58,317 bases of DNA, taken from the NCBI GenBank assembly GCA_020054865.1, contig JAIHAR010000010.1:1-58317 (forward strand), in the 5' to 3' direction. The first letter of the stretch is position 1. Every line of letters begins with the position of its first letter. The position numbers and the translations under genes are program-made. Positions 25,697 through 34,559 of this stretch are shown here, piece by piece. Source of the DNA: Deferribacteraceae bacterium. GTDB lineage: Bacteria > Chrysiogenota > Deferribacteres > Deferribacterales > Deferrivibrionaceae. The notes under the pieces are model-generated. The model saw only the letters and a list, made by a program, of their open reading frames with translations, was not told where the DNA came from and searched no databases.

Positions 25697-26890
25697 ATGG
25701 AAAATATAAGCACAAAAGATAATTTAAGTGAAATTATAACGGTCAATATGGGGCCTCAGCACCCAAGTACGCATGGTGTATTGAGGCTTGTGGTAGATCT
25801 TGATGGTGAGACTATAGTTGATGTGAGACCTGATGTAGGTTTTCTCCACAGAGGTGTGGAAAAACTTGCTGAAAACAGGACATATCATCAGTTTATACCG
25901 TTGACGGACAGGTTGGACTACCTTTCCCCTTTGTCAAATAATTTAGGTTATTGTCTGGCCGTAGAAAAGTTCTTTAATGTTAAAATACCTGAAAGAGCTG
26001 AATATTTAAGGGTTATATTTGCTGAGCTTGCCAGAGCAGCCAGTCACCTTGTCTGGATTGCAACTCATGCTCTTGATATTGGAGCGATGACTGTATTTCT
26101 TTATGCTTTTAGGGAAAGAGAGCTTATTCTTGATATGTTTGAGATTGCCACAGGTCAGAGGATGACCAGTTCATGGATAAGAATAGGTGGTATAAGGGAA
26201 GACGTCCCACCTTTGTTTCTGGAAAAACTGAAGGAGTTTGTGTCAATATTTGATGAAAGGATAGACACCTATGAAAGGCTCCTTACGAAAAACAGAATCT
26301 GGCTAAAAAGAACGGTAGGTGTTGGGTATCTTTCTAAAGAAGACGCTTTAAGTTACGGTGTAAGTGGTCCAATAATGAGAGGTTCCGGAGTTGATTTTGA
26401 CTTAAGGCGTGATGAACCATATGGAATATATGATAGATTCGAATTTGATGTCCCTGTCAGAGAAGAAGGGGATATATATGCAAGGTACCAGGTAAGAGTT
26501 GAAGAGATGAGGCAGGCTAACAGAATACTTAAGCAGGCTTTGGAGCAGATTCCTGAAGGACCTGTTATGACCGATGATCCGAGAGTTGCTATGCCTTCCC
26601 ATCAGGAAGTTTATGAAAGAATGGAAGCGTTAATTAGAAGATTTTATCTTATTTCAAAAGGCTTTAAAACTCCTAAGGGTGAAACGTATGCCTGTGTTGA
26701 AGCACCTAAAGGGGAACTTGGTTATTATATTGTTAGTAATGGCGAGGAAAGGCCATATAGACTTAAAATTAGAGCTCCTTCGTTTGTGAATCTTGGCGCT
26801 ATTAACAAAATGGCTAAAGGAGCAATGGTTGCTGACCTGGTCGGTATAATCGGTAGCGTTGATATCGTTCTTGGTGAAATAGATAGGTAG
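25697..26890 (+). CDS. nuoD: NADH-quinone oxidoreductase subunit D
   Basis: A 397-aa 49-kDa-type subunit that forms the quinone-binding pocket together with NuoB. Typical motifs are NMGPQHPSTHGVLRLVVDLDG, HRGVEKLAE, PLTDRLDYLSPL and the C-terminal LVGIIGSVDIVLGEIDR. The histidine in PSTHG and the tyrosine in RLDYL correspond to known quinone-site residues. Ordinary length and context. Confidence 0.97.
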   Translation: MENISTKDNLSEIITVNMGPQHPSTHGVLRLVVDLDGETIVDVRPDVGFLHRGVEKLAENRTYHQFIPLTDRLDYLSPLSNNLGYCLAVEKFFNVKIPERAEYLRVIFAELARAASHLVWIATHALDIGAMTVFLYAFRERELILDMFEIATGQRMTSSWIRIGGIREDVPPLFLEKLKEFVSIFDERIDTYERLLTKNRIWLKRTVGVGYLSKEDALSYGVSGPIMRGSGVDFDLRRDEPYGIYDRFEFDVPVREEGDIYARYQVRVEEMRQANRILKQALEQIPEGPVMTDDPRVAMPSHQEVYERMEALIRRFYLISKGFKTPKGETYACVEAPKGELGYYIVSNGEERPYRLKIRAPSFVNLGAINKMAKGAMVADLVGIIGSVDIVLGEIDR

Positions 26891-26897
26891 GTGTAAT

Positions 26898-27416
26898 ATG
26901 TCTGAGAAAGCTATTGAAATGCAAGACAACCAGGAAGAAGTAATCCAGGAAATAGATTTATCCGCCGTAGATGAAATATGTGCAAAATATAGCGGTAAAA
27001 AAGGAGCAGTTATTCCGGTTTTACAGCAGGTTCAGGAACATTACGGTTATCTTTCAAGGGAAATGATTGAAAGGATAGGGGAAAATCTTAATGTGTCACC
27101 TCATCAGCTATATGGGGTTCTTACTTTTTATGCTCAGTTTTACACAACACCAAGAGGCAAGTATGTTATAAGGGTTTGTCGTGGAACTGCTTGTCACGTA
27201 AAAGGTTCAGGGAGAATCTCTGAGGTTGTTAAAGAGGAATTTGGTATTGGAAATGGTGAGACTTCAAGCGACTTAAAATTTACCCTTGAAGAAGTTTCTT
27301 GTATAGGTGCGTGTGGTATGGCTCCGGTAATAATGATTAATGATAAGACCTATGGTAATCTGACCCCTGAAAACGCGAGAGCGATTTTCAGAGAATATGC
27401 AAATAAAGAGGAATAG
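26898..27416 (+). CDS. nuoE: NADH-quinone oxidoreductase subunit E
   Basis: A 172-aa subunit with a thioredoxin-like fold and a [2Fe-2S] cluster (N1a). The four ligands are in [11 protein letters not shown] (C-x4-C) and [10 protein letters not shown] (C-x3-C). The N-terminal 25 residues are a variable acidic extension. It is followed by nuoF, whose ATG lies 10 nt after the nuoE stop. Confidence 0.96.
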   Translation: MSEKAIEMQDNQEEVIQEIDLSAVDEICAKYSGKKGAVIPVLQQVQEHYGYLSREMIERIGENLNVSPHQLYGVLTFYAQFYTTPRGKYVIRVCRGTACHVKGSGRISEVVKEEFGIGNGETSSDLKFTLEEVSCIGACGMAPVIMINDKTYGNLTPENARAIFREYANKEE

Positions 27417-27426
27417 GGGTAAAAGC

Positions 27427-29217
27427 ATGGGTGAACACATAATAGATAATTACGAAGTACATGTTTGTATGGGTACAGCTGGTGTAGCATCAGGTGGTAC
27501 AGAGGTTATGGAGGCCTTCAGGAAGGCCTTCGAAGATGCAGGCCTGCCAGCAGAGATAAAAGAGAGAAATTGTAAAGTCAAGGCAACAGGTTGCAGGGGA
27601 CTTTGTGCGAGGGATGTACTTGTGGATATTTATGTCCCAGGGAAAGAAGCTGTTACCTATGAGCATGTTACTGCTGAAATGGTTCCAACTATAGTGCAGG
27701 AACATGTGGTTGGCGGCGAGGTGGTAAAAAAGTGGGCTGCCAAGGACGATTATTACGATTTCTATAAACATCAAAAGAGATATGTTTTAAAGGATTGTGG
27801 TAAGGTTGACCCCGACAGTATTGACGACTATATAGCTCACGGCGGATATGAGGCAATTAAAAAGGTATTAAAAGAAATGACCCCTGAGCAGGTTATAGAA
27901 GAGGTTAAGAAGTCAGGACTTAGAGGTAGAGGGGGCGGTGGTTTCCCTACCGGCTTAAAGTGGACATTCTGTAGAAATTCTCCCGGGGATTTGAAATATC
28001 TAATTTGTAATGCAGACGAAGGTGACCCTGGTGCCTTTATGGATAGAAGTATAATAGAAGGTAACCCGCATGATGTTATTGAAGGGATGCTTATTGCGGC
28101 TTATGCAATAGGTTGCAAGGAAGGATATATATATTGTAGGGCTGAGTACCCACTTGCAATAATCAGGGTTAAAAAAGCCTTAAAGGATGCTGAAGAAAGA
28201 GGATTTTTAGGGAAAAATATATTAGGAACTGATTTTGAATTCCACCTTCACTTAAAAGAAGGTGCTGGGGCTTTTGTCTGTGGTGAAGAGACAGCGCTTA
28301 TTGCTTCAATAGAAGGGGAAAGAGGTATGCCCCGCTCAAGACCACCTTTCCCTGCAGTGAAAGGCTTGTGGGGGAAGCCCTCAAATGTCAATAATGTAGA
28401 AACATTCGCAAATCTTCCGATGATTATTTTAAATGGTGCTGACTGGTATGCGTCAATTGGTACCGAAAAATCAAAGGGAACAAAAATATTTGCTCTAAGT
28501 GGAAAGGTTAAAAGTACAGGGCTTATAGAAGTTCCCATGGGGATTACCGTCCGCCAATTGATTTTTGATGTTGGTGGAGGAATTCCTAAAAAAAGAAAAT
28601 TTAAGGCAGTGCAGCTCGGTGGCCCATCAGGTGGATGTTTGCCTGAGAGTCTTCTCGATACACCTATTGACTATGACTCACTTATTGCAGCTGGTGCGAT
28701 GATGGGTTCCGGTGGTGTCGTTGTTATGGATGAAACAAACTGTATGGTTAACGTGGCACACTTTTTCTTAACTTTCACTCAGAGAGAATCATGCGGTAAA
28801 TGTATTCCGTGTAGAATAGGGACAAAAACAATGCTTGATATTCTTGCAAGGATTACAAAAGGTCAGGGTAGAGAAGGTGATATAGAGCTTCTGGAAAGTT
28901 TGGCTCAAGATATTAAAGTCTCTTCGTTATGTGGTTTGGGACAGACTGCACCTAACCCTGTTCTTACGACAATCAGATATTTCAGGCATGAATATGAGGC
29001 TCATATTAAAGAAAAAAGGTGCCCGGGTAGAGAATGTACCGAATTAGTAAAGTTTGAGGTACAAGAAGACGCATGTAAAAAATGTGGTATCTGTTTTAAG
29101 GTGTGTCCGGTAAATGCAATTACCTGGGAAAAAGGAAAAGTGGCATACATTGACAAGAGCAAGTGTGTTAAATGTCGTGAATGTATTGTAAACTGTCCTT
29201 TTAACGCAATAGATTAA
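27427..29217 (+). CDS. nuoF: NADH-quinone oxidoreductase subunit F, long form with N- and C-terminal extra domains
   Basis: A 596-aa NuoF, much longer than the 430-450 aa classical form. Residues 1 to about 110 form a thioredoxin-like [2Fe-2S]-type domain (VHVCMGTAG and [11 protein letters not shown]); the first C-x4-C pair is not intact, so cluster binding is uncertain. The core has the FMN/NADH motif [26 protein letters not shown], and the 4Fe-4S motif [13 protein letters not shown] with [11 protein letters not shown]. The last 60 residues carry two 4Fe-4S ferredoxin motifs ([16 protein letters not shown] and [16 protein letters not shown]). This layout also occurs in HndC/HydB hydrogenase subunits, but the operon assigns it to complex I. 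Confidence 0.94.
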   Translation: MGEHIIDNYEVHVCMGTAGVASGGTEVMEAFRKAFEDAGLPAEIKERNCKVKATGCRGLCARDVLVDIYVPGKEAVTYEHVTAEMVPTIVQEHVVGGEVVKKWAAKDDYYDFYKHQKRYVLKDCGKVDPDSIDDYIAHGGYEAIKKVLKEMTPEQVIEEVKKSGLRGRGGGGFPTGLKWTFCRNSPGDLKYLICNADEGDPGAFMDRSIIEGNPHDVIEGMLIAAYAIGCKEGYIYCRAEYPLAIIRVKKALKDAEERGFLGKNILGTDFEFHLHLKEGAGAFVCGEETALIASIEGERGMPRSRPPFPAVKGLWGKPSNVNNVETFANLPMIILNGADWYASIGTEKSKGTKIFALSGKVKSTGLIEVPMGITVRQLIFDVGGGIPKKRKFKAVQLGGPSGGCLPESLLDTPIDYDSLIAAGAMMGSGGVVVMDETNCMVNVAHFFLTFTQRESCGKCIPCRIGTKTMLDILARITKGQGREGDIELLESLAQDIKVSSLCGLGQTAPNPVLTTIRYFRHEYEAHIKEKRCPGRECTELVKFEVQEDACKKCGICFKVCPVNAITWEKGKVAYIDKSKCVKCRECIVNCPFNAID

Positions 29218-29234
29218 GAAAAGAGGGTGAGCGT

Positions 29235-31529
29235 ATGGTTACCGTTAAAATAGACGGCAGAGAAGTACAGGTAGAGCCAAATAGCACGATTTTACAAGCT
29301 GCGGAAAAAGCTGGTGTCCATATTCCGGTATTATGTCATCATAAGACATTAAATCCGTTTGGAGCCTGCCGTGTTTGTTTGGTCGAGGTTGTTGGAAACC
29401 CTAAGCTTATGACTGCCTGTACCACACCTGTAACTGATAAAATGGAAATAGTTACACAGAACGAAAAACTACAAAAATTGAGAAGAACGGTTATAGAGCT
29501 TCTCCTTATCAACCACCCGTTAGACTGTCCTGTTTGTGACAAGGGTGGGGACTGTATGCTTCAGGATCTTACATTTGAGGTTGGCCTTACGAATGTAAGG
29601 TTTGACCCGAAACCAAACGATACGCCATTTGACCACACAAACCCATTTATTGAAAGAGATATTGATAGATGTGTGCTTTGTGGCAAATGTGTAAGAATTT
29701 GTGACGAAGTTGTTAATATTCAGGCAATAAGCTTTATAAACAGAGGTACGGAAACATACATTGGGACCTCATTTGACCAACCGTGGAATTGTGAATACTG
29801 CGGTCAATGTATGAGCGTTTGTCCTGTCGGTTCATTGAATAACAGGGTATATTTGTTTAAAAACAGACCGTGGAATCTTGAAAAGACAGAGTCTGTTTGC
29901 GGTTTTTGTTCATGCGGATGTTCAATTATAGTTGAGCATGAAGATAATGAAGTTTATAAAATCTCCGAAGATCCTGATTTAGGCGTAAACCATGGCTTTT
30001 TATGTGCAAAAGGGAGATTCGGGTATGAGCTTATTAACTCGCCTGAAAGGGAGAAGACTCCAAAGATTAAAAAATCGGGGGAATTTTCAGAAAGCAGCAT
30101 AGAAGAGGCAATAGAATATGTTGCCGCTAAAATAGGTGAAATAAAAGGTAAGTATGGTGCTGATTCAATTGGGGTATTGGTTTCTCCAAGAGTGACAAAT
30201 GAAGAAGCATTTTTAGCTCAAAAATTTGCAAGAGAGGTAATTGGAAGTAATAATGTGTTCTCATTTGAAACGGTTAATGCTTTGCCTGAAGGGACATACG
30301 AGGATGTGGAAAACTCTGACAACCTAATAGTATTAAATATAGATGTAACCGAGTCAAATCCGGTACTAGGTTATGCAATAAGAAGAATGGGTAGAAAAGA
30401 AGAGACTACACTTAGTGTATTCTACCCAAAAGTGACTTCACTTAAGAGAGTAGCAACCAACTTTTTTACCGGCAAGCCGTCAGAGGTATATGAGAAGATA
30501 GAAAATTTTATAAACGGACTTAAGGGTGATGGTGAATTTAAAGATTTGGCTGATAGTTTTAAAGGCGCTAAAAAGCCTGTTTTAGTTTACAATCCATACG
30601 ATGAACTCGATTTGTACTATGCTAATGAGATAAAAACTCTAGTTAATAATGTGATAACTGTACCTTGCAGATTAAAAAACAACTCTCAAGGTATAGTAGA
30701 TATGGGTTGTACCCCTTACTATAAACCGGGTTATGTAAAAACAGAAGCACAGGCTGATTTTCGAAAGGTGTTGGAAGATGGTAGCTTAAGGGCACTTGTA
30801 ATCTTAGGTGAAAATCCACTATTGCACCCTGAATATAGTGACCTTGGGGATATTTTAGGCAAGCTTGACTTTTTGGCAGTTACCGATCCGTTTATGAGTG
30901 AAGTCGCGGAGCTATCTGAAGTATATATACCTGTATCACTTTTTGCTGAAAAAGATGGTACATTTACTAACTTTGAGGGAAGGGTTCAGAGCTTAAACAA
31001 GACTGTAGACAATGGAGTAATATCTGATCTTGAGTTTTTGGCATTACTATCTGCAAGGTTAGGCGTAAACCTTCCTAAAGGTATTGATGAGGTTCAAGAT
31101 TTAATCAGAAAAGAGGTGCCACTATACAATGATGTTGATTTTAATGGTGGAACAGTCAAATATCCGTTTGTGTTAGACGGAGCATTTGCTCTTAAAAAGG
31201 TTTCGCCAAAAGGTAAAGGAAAATTTAAAGTTTTCCCTGGTTCATTAAGACTTCATTCAGGTTCATTTACTAGAAGATCTCAGGATCTGAGTAGGGTGTA
31301 CGCTGAGCCGGCAGTTGAAATAAACCCTACAGATGCATCTAAACTTAATGTAGGAGATGGAGACTATATTATTCTGAAGTTTGAAGATACAACTAGAAAG
31401 TTTAGAGTTGCTGTAGTTAAAGGTATGCCGGATGGTGTTGTTTCTTTGCCTAATGATTTCAAAGAGACAGCTGATCTCTTCCACAAAGGGAAGTATTTAA
31501 AGGTAGATTTAGTTAAACATAATGGATAA
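29235..31529 (+). CDS. nuoG: NADH-quinone oxidoreductase subunit G
   Basis: A 764-aa Fe-S subunit of the peripheral arm. In order: a [2Fe-2S] ferredoxin domain (GACRVCLVEV), a His-Cys motif domain (HPLDCPVCDKGGDCMLQDL), two 4Fe-4S motifs (CVLCGKCVRICDEV and CEYCGQCMSVCPVGSL), an N7-type cluster motif (VCGFCSCGCSIIVE with a later FLCAKGRFG), a molybdopterin-oxidoreductase-like region that is inactive in complex I, and a C-terminal dihydropterin-fold domain (EINPTDASKLNVGDGDYI). A TPR gene overlaps its 3' end by 8 nt. Confidence 0.95.
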   Translation: MVTVKIDGREVQVEPNSTILQAAEKAGVHIPVLCHHKTLNPFGACRVCLVEVVGNPKLMTACTTPVTDKMEIVTQNEKLQKLRRTVIELLLINHPLDCPVCDKGGDCMLQDLTFEVGLTNVRFDPKPNDTPFDHTNPFIERDIDRCVLCGKCVRICDEVVNIQAISFINRGTETYIGTSFDQPWNCEYCGQCMSVCPVGSLNNRVYLFKNRPWNLEKTESVCGFCSCGCSIIVEHEDNEVYKISEDPDLGVNHGFLCAKGRFGYELINSPEREKTPKIKKSGEFSESSIEEAIEYVAAKIGEIKGKYGADSIGVLVSPRVTNEEAFLAQKFAREVIGSNNVFSFETVNALPEGTYEDVENSDNLIVLNIDVTESNPVLGYAIRRMGRKEETTLSVFYPKVTSLKRVATNFFTGKPSEVYEKIENFINGLKGDGEFKDLADSFKGAKKPVLVYNPYDELDLYYANEIKTLVNNVITVPCRLKNNSQGIVDMGCTPYYKPGYVKTEAQADFRKVLEDGSLRALVILGENPLLHPEYSDLGDILGKLDFLAVTDPFMSEVAELSEVYIPVSLFAEKDGTFTNFEGRVQSLNKTVDNGVISDLEFLALLSARLGVNLPKGIDEVQDLIRKEVPLYNDVDFNGGTVKYPFVLDGAFALKKVSPKGKGKFKVFPGSLRLHSGSFTRRSQDLSRVYAEPAVEINPTDASKLNVGDGDYIILKFEDTTRKFRVAVVKGMPDGVVSLPNDFKETADLFHKGKYLKVDLVKHNG

Positions 31530-32289
31530 TAAATTGCAGGAAGCTTTGAGGATGTATAATATGGGAAACTATTCCGGAGCAATTGAGATACTTAGTGGGT
31601 ATATACAGGACAGTAAAGATAGTGATGGTTTAGCCAATTACTATCTTGGTCTTTCCTTGTATGACTCAGGCAGACTTAGTGAGTCGGAAAAGCATTTTAA
31701 AAATGCAGTTTCCCTTAATCCAAAAAGTGCCAAATATTATTATAGACTTGGGCTTGCATGTGCAAGGCTGATGAAGTTTTCCGAGGCGATACAATATCTG
31801 ACTAAGGCGATAGAATTGGCTGAAGATAACGTAAGAGCCAAGTACATGTTAGGTACAGTCTATTTTAAAATTGGCAATCTGCAGGAAGCAAAAAAGATAT
31901 TTAATGAGATTAAAGAGAATAATGAAGAAAATGCAGCAGCAGTATATTATTTGGGGTTATGTGAGTACTATTTGGGAAATATTGAAGAAGCCGAAAAGCT
32001 TTTTAAAAGGACTCTGACAATCAACAGTGACTACTTGGATGCTTATAAAAAGCTTGGTGATTTGTACTTTACAAAGCATGATTATGAAGAGGCTTCCAAA
32101 TGTTATTTTAAGGCATACAGCAGAGGGATAATGGATATAACACTATTGCTTAATTATTCCTTAGCTCTGATAGGGTTGACGAAATATGACGAGGCAGAAG
32201 AAGTTCTTGAAACTGCGAGCAAAAATTACCCTAATAACCCCGAAGTTGAAAAGTTGGTTGAAGTTTTTAAAGATATAAAAAAATTATAA
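31522..32289 (+). CDS. TPR-repeat protein inserted in the nuo operon
   Basis: A 255-aa soluble protein made almost entirely of about seven tetratricopeptide repeats, with typical A-Y-x-L-G and A-x4-A patterns ([54 protein letters not shown]). There is no signal peptide or membrane segment, so it is probably cytoplasmic. It overlaps nuoG by 8 nt and precedes nuoH by 10 nt, so it is co-translated with complex I at the boundary between peripheral-arm and membrane-arm genes. An assembly or docking factor for complex I is a reasonable inference; I know no characterised member. Confidence 0.88.
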   Translation: MDNKLQEALRMYNMGNYSGAIEILSGYIQDSKDSDGLANYYLGLSLYDSGRLSESEKHFKNAVSLNPKSAKYYYRLGLACARLMKFSEAIQYLTKAIELAEDNVRAKYMLGTVYFKIGNLQEAKKIFNEIKENNEENAAAVYYLGLCEYYLGNIEEAEKLFKRTLTINSDYLDAYKKLGDLYFTKHDYEEASKCYFKAYSRGIMDITLLLNYSLALIGLTKYDEAEEVLETASKNYPNNPEVEKLVEVFKDIKKL

Positions 32290-32299
32290 GAGGTTGGCT

Positions 32300-33286
32300 A
32301 TGCTTTTAGAGATTCTCTTAGTAGTAATCAAAATCCTAATCGTTATCACAGTTTTACTTTTAGGTGTAGCCTATATGACCTGGCTTGAAAGAAAAGTCAT
32401 CGGTCATATGCAGGTAAGGCTTGGTCCGACACACGTAGGTTGGAAAGGTTTGTTACAACCTATCGCAGACGGACTGAAACTTGTTGCTAAAGAGGACATA
32501 GTTCCTGATATGGTTGATAAGCCGGTTTATATTATAGCTCCGCTATTAAGCTTAATTCCGGCGTTATCAGCATTTGCGGTTATCCCTTTTGCTGATAAGT
32601 TTACACTGTTTGGCTATCAGATCCAGCCATACATCAGTGACGTCAACATTGGTCTTCTTTATGTGTTAGCTTTATCTTCAGTCGGTACATACGGTCTTAT
32701 TATGTCCGGATGGGCATCAAACTCCAAGTATGCTCTTCTTGGAAGTTTGAGGTCTTCAGCGCAGGTTATTAGTTATGAGACTGCAATGGGACTTGCCCTT
32801 ATTGGACCAATTCTTCTTGCTGGTACTGTTAGCCTTAAAGGGATCACTGAGGCTCAGGCTGGAGGGCTATGGTATATAGTTCCACAATTTGTGGCATTTG
32901 TTGTATACCTTATCTCTGCAATAGCCGAAACAAACAGGGCGCCTTTTGACTTGCCAGAGGCAGAGACAGAGCTTGTTGCTGGTTTTCATGTGGAATACTC
33001 AAGTATGAAGTTTGCAATGTTCTTTTTGGCAGAATATGCAAATATGTACGTAGTTTCTTCAATAGCTGCAATAGTTTTTCTTGGTGGATGGAATGGTCCT
33101 GTTTTACCGGGATTTGTATGGTTTGTGTTGAAGGTTTTATTCTTCATGTTCTTCTACCTGTGGCTAAGGGCTACATTGCCAAGGCTTAGGTTTGACCAGC
33201 TTATGGCGCTTGGTTGGAAAATATTGATACCTATTGCCTTAGCAAATATAGTTATAACATCTATAGTTGTTTATGTGATAAGGTAG
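32300..33286 (+). CDS. nuoH: NADH-quinone oxidoreductase subunit H
   Basis: A 328-aa membrane subunit (ND1) with about eight helices, forming the quinone channel with NuoB and NuoD. Diagnostic are [53 protein letters not shown] and [17 protein letters not shown]. The ATG at 32300 has AGAGG 6 nt before it; an in-frame TTG at 32294 is less likely. Confidence 0.97.
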   Translation: MLLEILLVVIKILIVITVLLLGVAYMTWLERKVIGHMQVRLGPTHVGWKGLLQPIADGLKLVAKEDIVPDMVDKPVYIIAPLLSLIPALSAFAVIPFADKFTLFGYQIQPYISDVNIGLLYVLALSSVGTYGLIMSGWASNSKYALLGSLRSSAQVISYETAMGLALIGPILLAGTVSLKGITEAQAGGLWYIVPQFVAFVVYLISAIAETNRAPFDLPEAETELVAGFHVEYSSMKFAMFFLAEYANMYVVSSIAAIVFLGGWNGPVLPGFVWFVLKVLFFMFFYLWLRATLPRLRFDQLMALGWKILIPIALANIVITSIVVYVIR

Positions 33287-33296
33287 GGGGTGCTTA

Positions 33297-33737
33297 ATGA
33301 AGAATATATTTGATACGATATTTTTTACTGAAATATTCCAGGGCTTAGGTGTAACTCTTAAGCACATGTTTAAAAAGCCTGTAACAGTCAGGTACCCTTA
33401 TGAAGAGTCCCCTATCTACAAATTTAGAGGGATTCATTATATGAATGTCGATGAGAGAGGGGTGAGCAAATGTGTTGGTTGCTACCTTTGTGAAAAGGTC
33501 TGCCCTGCTGAATGTATTCATATAGAAACAGATGCCGGTCCTAACGGTGAGAGATTGGTAAGGAAGTTTGAAATAGATTTATCAAGATGTATTTACTGTG
33601 GATTTTGTGAAGAGGCTTGCCCTAAAGATGCAATTCACATGAGTGACAGGTATGATACTGTAGATAGCACCAGGGATAATTATATTATCAACATGAGATA
33701 CATGGTAGAGAATAGGAAAAATGTCAAAGGAGAATAG
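33297..33737 (+). CDS. nuoI: NADH-quinone oxidoreductase subunit I
   Basis: A 146-aa subunit with two 4Fe-4S clusters (N6a and N6b) of the connecting arm. The motifs are CVGCYLCEKVCPAECI and CIYCGFCEEACPKDAI. The N-terminus has an amphipathic helix that packs against NuoH (GVTLKHMFKKPVTVRYP). Normal length and position, between nuoH and nuoJ. Confidence 0.96.
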   Translation: MKNIFDTIFFTEIFQGLGVTLKHMFKKPVTVRYPYEESPIYKFRGIHYMNVDERGVSKCVGCYLCEKVCPAECIHIETDAGPNGERLVRKFEIDLSRCIYCGFCEEACPKDAIHMSDRYDTVDSTRDNYIINMRYMVENRKNVKGE

Positions 33738-33740
33738 ATT

Positions 33741-34241
33741 ATGGAACAGGTGATTTTTTATATTCTTGCGTTTGTAGCTATAGTTTCGTCCCTGTTTATG
33801 ATAACTAGGAATAGCCCTGTGCACTCAGCATTATGGATGCTTCTTACTTTTTTTGCAGTTGCCGGAATCTTTGTACAATTAGATGCAGAGTTTGTTGCTG
33901 CAATTCAGGTATTGGTATATGCAGGGGCAATTTTGGTTTTATACCTGTTCGTTGTTATGCTTCTTAACCCTAAATCACATGGGTTTATAAAGGTTCCGTT
34001 CAGGTATGTAATCGGAGTTGTCGCATCTATTATAATAGTGTTTCAGGTGCTTATGACTCTTAAAAGCTCTGAAGTAATTGGTAAACTTGGATGGGTAACT
34101 CCTCAGTTGGCGCAAGAACTTGGTAATGTTAAAATGTTCGGTAAAGAGCTTTTTACGACCTATTTGGTGCCCTTTGAAATTGCATCTATATTATTGTTAA
34201 TAGCAATGATTGGGGCAATAGTTCTTGCTAAAAAGGATTAA
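33741..34241 (+). CDS. nuoJ: NADH-quinone oxidoreductase subunit J
   Basis: A 166-aa membrane subunit (ND6) with about five helices. The third helix shows the conserved IQVLVYAGAILVLYLFVVMLL with its central glycine that forms a pi-bulge. The final segment LIAMIGAIVLAKKD is typical. The strong AAGGAGGAGGG after it serves nuoK. Confidence 0.95.
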   Translation: MEQVIFYILAFVAIVSSLFMITRNSPVHSALWMLLTFFAVAGIFVQLDAEFVAAIQVLVYAGAILVLYLFVVMLLNPKSHGFIKVPFRYVIGVVASIIIVFQVLMTLKSSEVIGKLGWVTPQLAQELGNVKMFGKELFTTYLVPFEIASILLLIAMIGAIVLAKKD

Positions 34242-34253
34242 GGAGGAGGGTTT

Positions 34254-34553
34254 ATGACTTTACAGCATTATTTAGCACTTAGTGCAATTATTTTTGGTAT
34301 AGGGATGACTGGAGTTCTTGTAAGGAGAAACTTGATCGTAATGTTTATGTCATTAGAGCTTATGCTTAATGCAGTAAATATAAATTTAGCAGCATTTTCT
34401 AAATATTTACATGCAATGAACGGCCAAGTTTTTATAGTTTTTGTTATGGCAGTTGCTGCTGCTGAGGCTGCGGTCGGTTTAGCCCTGATCATTACTCTCT
34501 TTAAAAATAAAGAGACAATTAATGCAGATGAAGTAAACTTTTTTAAGGGATAG
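34254..34553 (+). CDS. nuoK: NADH-quinone oxidoreductase subunit K
   Basis: A 99-aa membrane subunit (ND4L) with three helices. The conserved glutamates of the proton path are in [13 protein letters not shown] and [16 protein letters not shown]. It follows nuoJ by 12 nt with the best ribosome binding site in the operon. Confidence 0.96.
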   Translation: MTLQHYLALSAIIFGIGMTGVLVRRNLIVMFMSLELMLNAVNINLAAFSKYLHAMNGQVFIVFVMAVAAAEAAVGLALIITLFKNKETINADEVNFFKG

Positions 34554-34559
34554 GAGATA

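Noticed and set aside
27427-29217. NADP-reducing or bifurcating hydrogenase subunit (HndC/HydB)
   Set aside because: The domain layout fits, but the gene is between nuoE and nuoG in a complete 14-subunit complex I operon and no [FeFe]-hydrogenase subunit is present.
29235-31529. Formate dehydrogenase-like molybdoenzyme
   Set aside because: The molybdopterin-type domain has no catalytic Cys/Sec site, and the N-terminal cluster order is that of NuoG.
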